DNA of 64,000 nt from a bacterium (GTDB lineage Bacteria > UBP7 > UBA6624): positions 34,578 through 98,577 of the forward strand of contig JACNFQ010000089.1 in NCBI GenBank assembly GCA_014384545.1, written 5' to 3'. Made by a program: the position numbers and the translations under genes. Shown here in pieces: positions 51,069 to 58,305 of the stretch. The notes under the pieces were generated by a model. That model was not told where the DNA came from and searched no databases. It saw nothing but the letters and a program-made list of their open reading frames with translations. The stretch's first letter is position 1, and each line of letters starts with the position of its first letter.

Positions 51069-52417
51069 GCGAGGCTCCTCACAATCTCCAAGACATCCTC
51101 TTCAGAAAGCTCAATCTTTGAAAGTAAGTCTCGATAGGTCCGAATTGTCTCTTCGGCAATCCCGTCCTCAGCCATTCCTTCACGTTTTGCCTTCAATCTT
51201 TCCATCGTTTTTCGAATGAGGGTGTCTGTCAGAACAATCCCCTCATCCTCAAGGTTGCCCCTGAGTCGTTCAAGAGTTGCTTTTAGGAGGGAAAACCCCG
51301 TATGCTTACCATACACAAATCGAGTCTCTACTCCTAGGAGCTCGTGGGGAATCGGTTCATATGTTTGGGGATCTTTGAGCATTCCGTGGGTATGGATACC
51401 CGATTCATGGGCAAAGACATTCCGACCAACAGCTGGTTCGTTGGGGCGAATGGGGAGACCAGAAAGAGATTCCACTAGGGAGGAAAGAGCCAAGAGTTGG
51501 TCGTACTTGAATTCGGGGATTTTTACGCCATAGAGAACCTTGAGTGCAACGACCACATTATGGAGTGCCGCATTACCTGCCCGCTCACCAATACCATTCA
51601 CCGAAACACTAAATCCTTCTATTCCTTCTTGGAGGGCGATGATGGTGTTGATCGCTGCCAAGTCGAAATCATTATGAAAATGGCTCACGATGGGTAGGTT
51701 TGGGAACGCCTTCCGCAATCCACGGCAATAGATGCGCGTCGCTTCGGGCGTTAGAGATCCCGTTGTATCCGGAAAGATATACCGAGTCGCTCCCGCCTCA
51801 ACAGATCTTCCCACGAGATGAACCAAATAATCTAAGTCGCTTCGACTGGCATCCTCTGTTCCCAACTCAATCGTCGTTACCCCTTGGGAGCGAATATAGC
51901 TACAGATATCCTCCATCATTCTGATGTTCGCCTCGCGATACCAAGCCCCCGTTTTTCCAGCACTCTCTTCACCTTCTCTCTTTAGCAGGGTAGGTCCAAG
52001 TTTGACCTGGAGATGGAGGTCGCTGGCCGATGTAAAGGTCAAGAATGTGATTTCGTCGGGCGACGCACCGACTTCTTTTAGGGTGGACAGTGTCGCATCT
52101 ACATCTCTCTTATCAGCACGACACATCACAAGAATCTCAAGATCGTCACGTATCTCCCCCCTTCGCTTACCGGCAATGATTTGGCGCAAGGTCTCTCGCT
52201 CTGAAGGAGCGACAAAAGGGAAACCTACATCAATGATATGGGCGCCGATATCAGAAAGGGCGGTGGCGATTTGGTATTTCTGGTTGGGCGAGAAAGCGAC
52301 GCCCGGGGTCTGTTCGCCATCTCGAAGGGTTGTGTCGTAGATACGAATCGTTTCTTCTTTTGGCCAAGAGAGATGTTCGGTTAGGGTGCGTGGGTCCACA
52401 AAAAGAGATTCGTTCAT
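51065..52417 (-). CDS. 2-isopropylmalate synthase/homocitrate synthase-type acyltransferase (LeuA family)
   Basis: 450 aa. YDTTLRDGEQTPGVAF, a HFHND metal site, the GIGERAGNAALHN signature and HESGIHTHG are LeuA/NifV/CimA motifs; it condenses acetyl-CoA with an oxoacid. The C-terminal regulatory domain of the long LeuA is short or absent, so a citramalate- or homocitrate-type enzyme is possible. Coupled by ATGA to a KARI-like gene, supporting a branched-chain amino-acid role; leuC is at 19.3 kb. Confidence 0.88.
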   Translation of the reverse strand: MNESLFVDPRTLTEHLSWPKEETIRIYDTTLRDGEQTPGVAFSPNQKYQIATALSDIGAHIIDVGFPFVAPSERETLRQIIAGKRRGEIRDDLEILVMCRADKRDVDATLSTLKEVGASPDEITFLTFTSASDLHLQVKLGPTLLKREGEESAGKTGAWYREANIRMMEDICSYIRSQGVTTIELGTEDASRSDLDYLVHLVGRSVEAGATRYIFPDTTGSLTPEATRIYCRGLRKAFPNLPIVSHFHNDFDLAAINTIIALQEGIEGFSVSVNGIGERAGNAALHNVVVALKVLYGVKIPEFKYDQLLALSSLVESLSGLPIRPNEPAVGRNVFAHESGIHTHGMLKDPQTYEPIPHELLGVETRFVYGKHTGFSLLKATLERLRGNLEDEGIVLTDTLIRKTMERLKAKREGMAEDGIAEETIRTYRDLLSKIELSEEDVLEIVRSLA

Positions 52418-53265
52418 TTTTTTCTTCCACTCCAGTGGTGCAAGGCATCTAATCTCATCTTATCCCGGTCTCCTTTGGAAAGGGAGCGGGGAAAGGTGAG
52501 ATCTTGGATAGGAGGGAGGATTCTATCAACGAGCCTATCCCATGCCGTTTCGGGAAAGTCCCTAGCGACACGGGTGCCCCCTATGAGGGCAGCATCACTA
52601 ATCATCCTAGAGAACGCTTCGGGGCCCTGCGTGGCAAGGACATCAAAGAGAGCTGCCACTTCACCGACGCACTCCTCCCACGCCAGCTCCTTGGGGATAC
52701 CGCAATCTACAAGTGTTTTGTAAGCCCGTAAGGCAAGCTCTGGAGCCCATCCACAAAGAACAGATTGTTCGCTAAAAAGATCAGCAACAAGCTCCTCTGT
52801 TGCGGTCGCCTGAATATTTCGTGTGCTCCCCAATAGAGAAGAGAGGAGAGGAATCGTATCTTCAGCATTTCCTGAGCGATTGGCATGGACACCCACAGCC
52901 GCTGAGTAGTCACCCTCAGAAACCCTCTTGGCAATCGCTTTGGGGGCAAAAAGAAGGAGGTCGGGAAGGGGAGGGGGCGAGCCCAGAAGTAGGGGCCATC
53001 CAGAGAGGTAGACGATCGTTCCCTCTTGCCCTACCCCATCCAGAAAAGAGAGGGAGGAACTGGCGGCGACACGGTCGGGAAGAGCAATCAAGAAAAGAGA
53101 GGATTTGGGCGTATCTCCCCAAGGTAAGAGGGGGAGCCCCTTTTTTTCTGCCAATCTTCTTGAGGGGCCTTCTCTAGCCATTACAGAGAAAGGGGTTTCA
53201 CACCGGGAGAGGCGAGAGGCAAGCGCTTGCCCCATTGAACCCAAGCCGACAAGAACGAACCTAAT
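52414..53265 (-). CDS. Ketol-acid reductoisomerase-like protein (divergent), probable ATT start
   Basis: N-terminal Rossmann (RFVLVGLGSMGQAL) and C-terminal knotted domain of KARI (IlvC). Mg-binding residues are kept in ADLFSEQSVLCG and WEECVGEVAALF, the Ser in MISDAALIG, and the Lys in FAPKA. The His of the usual GFN-IHF loop is not found, and the protein is shorter than the ~330-aa norm, so it may act on a different ketol-acid. The only initiator that gives the Rossmann strand is ATT at 53265, overlapping the upstream TAG (ATTAG); TTG at 53244 would cut into the NAD(P) motif. ATGA overlap to the LeuA-like gene. Confidence 0.7.
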   Translation of the reverse strand: MRFVLVGLGSMGQALASRLSRCETPFSVMAREGPSRRLAEKKGLPLLPWGDTPKSSLFLIALPDRVAASSSLSFLDGVGQEGTIVYLSGWPLLLGSPPPLPDLLLFAPKAIAKRVSEGDYSAAVGVHANRSGNAEDTIPLLSSLLGSTRNIQATATEELVADLFSEQSVLCGWAPELALRAYKTLVDCGIPKELAWEECVGEVAALFDVLATQGPEAFSRMISDAALIGGTRVARDFPETAWDRLVDRILPPIQDLTFPRSLSKGDRDKMRLDALHHWSGRKK

Positions 53266-53434
53266 GATTGCTGGGTTCAGGGGAGGGGCTGTGGTCTTCT
53301 TCGGTGGTATGACTCTCCTTGATGGGACCAGAGCCTCTCTTTCCTGGACTTATGCCGCCAGAAATAGATTTCATAAGGAAGAGCAGCGCGGCGAGAAGAA
53401 CGGCGACTTGGAGAATAGAGATCTTTTTATTCAT
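53261..53434 (-). CDS. Small membrane-anchored protein, 57 aa
   Basis: Encodes one transmembrane helix (ILQVAVLLAALLFLM) then a Ser/Pro/His-rich hydrophilic tail (HTTEEDHSPSPEPSNH). The ATG overlaps the surE stop by 8 nt (ATGAATAA) and its TAG overlaps the start of the KARI-like gene. Tight coupling on both sides and an intact frame support a real gene. No family. Confidence 0.6.
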   Translation of the reverse strand: MNKKISILQVAVLLAALLFLMKSISGGISPGKRGSGPIKESHTTEEDHSPSPEPSNH

Positions 53435-54221
53435 GAGCAAGAGAGATAATACTCGCTTCTATTCCTTCTGCCCACTCCGAACAGTCCCAATCAGGATTGG
53501 GGTGGTCAACACGGACAGAAAGGGGAGTAATGCTCACGAATCCTTGAGAGATTGCATAGGAGTCTGAACCGTCTGTTTCGTCGGGAAAGATTTCGATGCC
53601 ATTTACCCAAAAATAGTCCCTACCAGTTGGATCTGTACGGATATTCATCATATCTCGATACCGTCTATTGCCAGGGCGGGTCAACCGAGCGCCCTTGAGC
53701 TCAGCAACAGGTAGGTTGGGCACATTGATATTGAGATAAACACCAGTTGGAATGGGGTGGGATCTGATGAGCTTGGCTACGCTTCTAACGATTATCTCTG
53801 TAGATTCGGAATGAATCTTGTTGGAGAGACTCAAGAGTTCTCCACTTGAAACAGCGACACCAGGCAAACCAAGCAAGGCAGCTTTTCGGGCAGCAGCAAC
53901 CGTTCCTGAGTAATGAATATCTAAGCCTAAGTTAGGTCCATCATTGACGCCACTTACAACGCCGACCAATTCATCTTTGTAGAGGTTTTTTGCCAGTAAA
54001 ACACAGTCAACAGGCGTTCCATTTGAGACTTGGAGGGCGTGGTGTTTTCTCTCAACCGTCCACACCCGTAGAGGTTTATGTAAAGTCATTGCCATCGAAC
54101 TAGCTGATCGCTGAGAAGAGGGGAACATCGTCCTTACCGAACTCTCCATAGATAAAGCTTCAAGTGTTCCCACCAACGCAGGGGCAAAAACCCCATCATC
54201 ATTTGTCAACAAAAGGGTCAT
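53427..54221 (-). CDS. surE: 5'/3'-nucleotidase SurE
   Basis: Metal-dependent phosphatase of nucleoside monophosphates. MTLLLTNDDGVFAPAL with the metal-binding NDD, SGVNDGPNLGLDIHYSGTV and the final part with the VNINVPN motif are diagnostic. 264 aa. ATGA overlap with the upstream secreted protein gene. Confidence 0.95.
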   Translation of the reverse strand: MTLLLTNDDGVFAPALVGTLEALSMESSVRTMFPSSQRSASSMAMTLHKPLRVWTVERKHHALQVSNGTPVDCVLLAKNLYKDELVGVVSGVNDGPNLGLDIHYSGTVAAARKAALLGLPGVAVSSGELLSLSNKIHSESTEIIVRSVAKLIRSHPIPTGVYLNINVPNLPVAELKGARLTRPGNRRYRDMMNIRTDPTGRDYFWVNGIEIFPDETDGSDSYAISQGFVSITPLSVRVDHPNPDWDCSEWAEGIEASIISLAHE

Positions 54222-54802
54222 GGTGTAAACAGAGGACCTCGTCGGGGGCAGATGGATTGGACTTCCGCTTCGTCCAACCGTTCAAACTCAAGAGAGATTC
54301 GTTCGCCTTCAAGATGAAGGGATAGCGGGCTTTGGGAAAAGGTCTCCAAACCCCTATCGTATCCTGTGGGAGGAGGTAGGAGGGGGTCAATCAATGCTCC
54401 CGCCCACTTTCCGCCCAACAAACGAAGGTCAACCCCCACGGTATGGATGCGGTGGGGACTCGTGGGTGCCCCCGAGACCCAAAGGCGAAAAACAGTCTCT
54501 CCCGATTCATCCGTTTCAGACCAAATACCACTCATGCCCAACGGCTCTCCAAACTCCTCCCCCTCATCCCTACCTATGCTCCCCATCAAGTGCCGAACCG
54601 TCTCCCCTTGGAGAGAGAAAATGACGACATCCAATCCCTCTTGAACCGCCCCCTCTTCAAAGGGAGAGGATGGTGGGGCTACAAAAAAGAGCTCAACAGG
54701 AAAGAGATTCCTTGCGATGTCAGCAAGGGAATGGGCTTCGATCCTCGCCGAAGAACAAGGTGTCACGGGTGAGAGTAGGAGCAGAAGAAGAAAAGGGTTC
54801 AT
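54218..54802 (-). CDS. Secreted hypothetical protein, 194 aa
   Basis: N-terminal hydrophobic signal (PFLLLLLLSPVTPCSSA), no recognised domain. The mature part is beta-rich with Glu/Gly loops and ends with SICPRRGPLFTP. ATGA-coupled at both ends to prfB and surE. Two cysteines could form a disulfide after export. Confidence 0.65.
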   Translation of the reverse strand: MNPFLLLLLLSPVTPCSSARIEAHSLADIARNLFPVELFFVAPPSSPFEEGAVQEGLDVVIFSLQGETVRHLMGSIGRDEGEEFGEPLGMSGIWSETDESGETVFRLWVSGAPTSPHRIHTVGVDLRLLGGKWAGALIDPLLPPPTGYDRGLETFSQSPLSLHLEGERISLEFERLDEAEVQSICPRRGPLFTP

Positions 54803-55893
54803 TCTTCCCGTCTTGCCAAGAGAACAGAGCGCATGATCTCCGATAGGTTGCCATCCAAGAGATCTTCTACCCGCCCCGTCTCAAAACCGCTGCGAGAATC
54901 CTTCACCAGTTGGTACGGGTGTAGGACATAGGAGCGAACTTGGTTTCCCCAAGCAATCTCTACACGAGCCCCCTCTTTTCGCCTTCCCTCTTCTTCGTCT
55001 TGTCGCAATTGATGAAGGCGACTTTGGAGTATCGCCATAGCTGTAGCACGATTTTGGTGTTGACTCCGTTCATTTCTGGCCGTCACTGTCAGTCCTGTGG
55101 GCTTATGGACAAGGCGAACAGCCGAAGATGTCTTATTGGCGTGTTGTCCACCGGGTCCACCTGCCCTGAAGAAATCCATGTGGATATCTGCAAGGTCTAG
55201 AGCTTCTTCTGTTGCGTCAGGAGATTGAGGGGTAATCTCCACATAGGCAAAAGAGGTATGTCTTCGACCAGCACTGTCAAAAGGAGAGATGCGAACAAGT
55301 CGGTGGACACCCGCTTCAGCGTTCATCCAACCTGTCGCCCAGGGTCCGGAAATGACAAGAGTAGCGGAAAGAATACCTGCCTCACTTCCGGGAGAGGCAT
55401 CAATCTCTTTCGCAGCAAGACTCTGTGCCTTTGCCCAGCGAAGATACATCCGTCGCAACATATCTGCCCAATCTTGGGCATCCACGCCACCGGCACCCGC
55501 ATGAATAGTGACGATGGCTGGGGCGTCCTCCTCTTTAGAGAAAAGCGACTCAACTTCTAAGAGATTGAGTGTTTTCAGGAGGCGCTTAGCACGAATCATC
55601 GCTGCAGGAAGGTGATCGGGATCCTCGCCCATTTCTAGCAGAGCGATATCATCCTGAACACTCATCATCTCGGTATGTAAGTTGTCCATGTGGTCTAACT
55701 GTCGCTGGAGTGCAGCTTTCTCTTGTTGGAGCTTGACGGAGAGTTTTCGGTCTTCCCAAACGGCGGGATCTGCCAACTTTGCCTCTAGCGCAAGCTGTTG
55801 TTCTTTGAGATTTTGAGGTTTGAGCGTATTCTCAATGCGAGAAAAAAGAACCGCAATCTCCGACCCAAGATCCCGAAGATCGTCTCGATTCAT
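54799..55893 (-). CDS. prfB: Peptide chain release factor 2
   Basis: Recognises UGA and UAA. The SPF recognition tripeptide is in VRISPFDSAGRRH and the catalytic GGQ in AGGPGGQHANKT. 364 aa. The reading frame is continuous from ATG: no UGA with the programmed +1 frameshift that most bacteria use to autoregulate prfB is present near codon 25. TGA is the stop used in the NTGA overlaps throughout this window. Confidence 0.95.
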   Translation of the reverse strand: MNRDDLRDLGSEIAVLFSRIENTLKPQNLKEQQLALEAKLADPAVWEDRKLSVKLQQEKAALQRQLDHMDNLHTEMMSVQDDIALLEMGEDPDHLPAAMIRAKRLLKTLNLLEVESLFSKEEDAPAIVTIHAGAGGVDAQDWADMLRRMYLRWAKAQSLAAKEIDASPGSEAGILSATLVISGPWATGWMNAEAGVHRLVRISPFDSAGRRHTSFAYVEITPQSPDATEEALDLADIHMDFFRAGGPGGQHANKTSSAVRLVHKPTGLTVTARNERSQHQNRATAMAILQSRLHQLRQDEEEGRRKEGARVEIAWGNQVRSYVLHPYQLVKDSRSGFETGRVEDLLDGNLSEIMRSVLLARREE

Positions 55894-56312
55894 GACAGAG
55901 TACCCAACGGATCAAAGAACCAAGACGAAGCACTCTTTTTTAGGAGATTGCCCAAGCCAGTTCTCACAGAAAGTGCACTCTCTAGAACGAGGAGCGTTGC
56001 TTTCTGTGAGGTAATGAGGGCGAGAGCACCCCTGGGAAGATTCTCTTGAGGTAAGGACTCTAGAACCTTTCGCCAATCGTTGATATCGGAACCTATTTGC
56101 TCAAGTCCCTTTGCCAAGTGACGGGATGGGGTGGCGTGGAGGGGGGAGACTTCCAATAGGGAGAGAAGATCCAGAGCTCCTGTTCGGAGAGCCGCCCGTG
56201 CAGCAACGACATCTTGTTGGGCACGCTCCTTTAGGGATTGCAAGTAGTGGATGCGCCAGCGACTTAGGAGCAACCAAGATAGACCGGCTCCAGCAATAAG
56301 GAGGGCATTCAC
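55890..56312 (-). CDS. Hypothetical membrane-anchored protein, 140 aa
   Basis: Short N-terminal hydrophobic segment (LLIAGAGLSWLLLSRW) and a helical body (heptad-like pattern around KERAQQDVVAARAALR). No family recognised; the shape recalls LemA-like or inner-membrane scaffolding proteins. GTG start in a GTGA overlap with the upstream gene; ATGA to prfB. Confidence 0.55.
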   Translation of the reverse strand: MNALLIAGAGLSWLLLSRWRIHYLQSLKERAQQDVVAARAALRTGALDLLSLLEVSPLHATPSRHLAKGLEQIGSDINDWRKVLESLPQENLPRGALALITSQKATLLVLESALSVRTGLGNLLKKSASSWFFDPLGTLS

Positions 56313-57589
56313 CGATCAAATACCTCAAGAAAGGGTGTCCAGAAACTCTCTTGCACATCCGCCCATAAAGGGTCCCCCACAAGAGTCTCCAAGTGAGCTT
56401 CTGCTGAATCAGCCATCGCTTGGCGAGAATCTTCACTCCCCCCAAAACCGCCAAAAAGTGAGAGGGTTCGTTGGAGGGTGCCCAACAAGAAATGGAAAGA
56501 GGGGGGAAGGGGATCTTCTCCATACCAAAGTTCAACCCGTTCCAAATCGGTTTGCAGGTGAGAAAAGAGAACAGAACGGCTCCTCTTGTGGGCACGAAAG
56601 AGGGAGAGCGTCGTTTCAGGAATCGTGAGGTGCGGGTCCTCTGTCAAGGGGTCAGATGCGGTCGCTACCAAGAGGTGGAGTTGAGGGAGCCAATCTGCTT
56701 CTGTGGAGAGAGGAGTAAGGGCGGAAACTGCTCGGGTCGCATCTCTAGCAAGAAGAGAGAGGGTGGCGAGCGAACTGGGCTGGGCTTGGAGAGATTGGAG
56801 AACAGTTTCGTAGTCGTTGCCCAGCCAAGCAGGGAGTCCTTCAGGTGGGGGAGAAGAAAAAGCGAGGCGAGTTGTCCATTCGGAGAGAAGAGAACCACGA
56901 AGAGTCTCCGAAAAGGGAGCTGTCCAAATCAGAAGATCAACGAGTTCTTGGCGAAGATGTGCGACTTGGCGATTCTCTTGGAGAGATTTTCTCCAAGACA
57001 GCCAATTGCCCAAACGCCCTGCGGGCAGAGGGCTAGGAAGTTCATCGGGCAGGAATGCCCCTAGATAGGGCTGTAGGTCATCCAAGGGATAGGTAATACC
57101 CAAGCGCGCGTCTTGTTCAATGATGGCAAGTGCCAAAGGGTCTCCCCACGCTTTGACCACGCCCTCTTCAACGATGAGAAGTGCAATAGGAAGAGTGGGT
57201 GCCCAACTCTCTACAAAAGAAGATAGATTCCCATCAGGTTGATCAAATAGGACGGGTGCAACGAGTGAAAGACGAGAGACCATGGAGGCGTTTGCTCCGT
57301 AGTTGCCCTTGTAGGTCACAATCGCGGTGGGGAATAGCTGACCGAGGTTATCAAGAGATTGTAGGTAAGTCGCCCGTCTTTCGCCATACCGATTATCCAA
57401 AGGATGGATCAGCAAGAGAATCGTGGGAGAAGGGAAGTCTTGACTAGAAAAGGTATTCCACCTGTAATCGTGTGTCTCAAAATGGGGTAATTTCCTCTCT
57501 CCAGGAGAGAAGATCTCTTCAGGGGGCATATCTCCAGGAAGAACACGCACATATCCCCCAGCCCATAACAACAGAAGGAAAAAGATCAT
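56309..57589 (-). CDS. Thioredoxin-fold-like exported protein without cysteines, 426 aa
   Basis: N-terminal hydrophobic signal. Residues about 40-170 follow the strand/helix order of peroxiredoxin/TlpA-like proteins (HFETHDYRW, PTILLLIHPLDNRYGERRATYLQ, then VAPVLFDQPDGNLSSF), but the CXXC or peroxidatic Cys position holds no cysteine; the entire 426-aa protein has none. The C-terminal 240 residues are helical with no recognised family. ATGA overlaps at both ends. Confidence 0.55.
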   Translation of the reverse strand: MIFFLLLLWAGGYVRVLPGDMPPEEIFSPGERKLPHFETHDYRWNTFSSQDFPSPTILLLIHPLDNRYGERRATYLQSLDNLGQLFPTAIVTYKGNYGANASMVSRLSLVAPVLFDQPDGNLSSFVESWAPTLPIALLIVEEGVVKAWGDPLALAIIEQDARLGITYPLDDLQPYLGAFLPDELPSPLPAGRLGNWLSWRKSLQENRQVAHLRQELVDLLIWTAPFSETLRGSLLSEWTTRLAFSSPPPEGLPAWLGNDYETVLQSLQAQPSSLATLSLLARDATRAVSALTPLSTEADWLPQLHLLVATASDPLTEDPHLTIPETTLSLFRAHKRSRSVLFSHLQTDLERVELWYGEDPLPPSFHFLLGTLQRTLSLFGGFGGSEDSRQAMADSAEAHLETLVGDPLWADVQESFWTPFLEVFDR

Positions 57590-58305
57590 AGAGAAGAGGG
57601 GATATTCTCCGTCGAATCAGGAGACTTTCTAACGAGGGAAAGGAGCCCCCAAAGGAGAAGAGAGAGAAGAGTTGCCCAAAGCAAGACACCCGTTTCACGC
57701 ATTGGAGATAGAGAGGGGGAGAGGAGGTTGTATCCCCCCCACCATGCGGCGGCGGAGAGGGCAAGAGCCCAATAAAGACCATTCCCCTTGCCCCGAATTG
57801 CCCAAACCCAAGCTGCGGCGGCAGCGGGCAAGAGAGGAAGGAGGTGGTAGCCAACAGGTGCAACCCCATAGAGATAGGGTAATCCAAAGAGAAAAGGGGC
57901 AACTACGAGGGCACGAAGCGTGCCACCCTCAAGAAAGGAACCTTCAGGTTTTCTAGCGGACCAAGCTGCTGCAGATAGAGCTCCCAAGACAGCGAGTAAG
58001 GGGAAGGGTATGGGGTGATTTCCCAAGGTCACAATGGTGGTGGAGTAGGCAATGGCTCCCCCCATCATGAGGGATGAAGGAAGAAGGGGTGAAGAGAGAC
58101 GGTCTTTTCCAACGAGAACCCATCCCAAGACGGCCAAGGATGCTGCGCCAAGGGGGGGCATATCAAACTCGGCAGCACCCCATCCCACAAAGAGAAAAGT
58201 AACGAGTTGGAGAGATTCATCAATGGAAGGAGTGCGCCTAGGGGGTTTTGCCCCCGTCCAAAGTGCAGCGGCAAGAACGGGGAGAAGAATGAAAAAGGGG
58301 ATCAC
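57586..58305 (-). CDS. Polytopic membrane protein, 239 aa
   Basis: Seven or eight predicted transmembrane helices, Ala/Leu/Gly rich, with short loops; no signature found. GTG start in a GTGA overlap with topA. The pattern could be a small transporter or a prepilin-type membrane protein, but nothing identifies it. Confidence 0.65.
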   Translation of the reverse strand: MIPFFILLPVLAAALWTGAKPPRRTPSIDESLQLVTFLFVGWGAAEFDMPPLGAASLAVLGWVLVGKDRLSSPLLPSSLMMGGAIAYSTTIVTLGNHPIPFPLLAVLGALSAAAWSARKPEGSFLEGGTLRALVVAPFLFGLPYLYGVAPVGYHLLPLLPAAAAAWVWAIRGKGNGLYWALALSAAAWWGGYNLLSPSLSPMRETGVLLWATLLSLLLWGLLSLVRKSPDSTENIPSSL

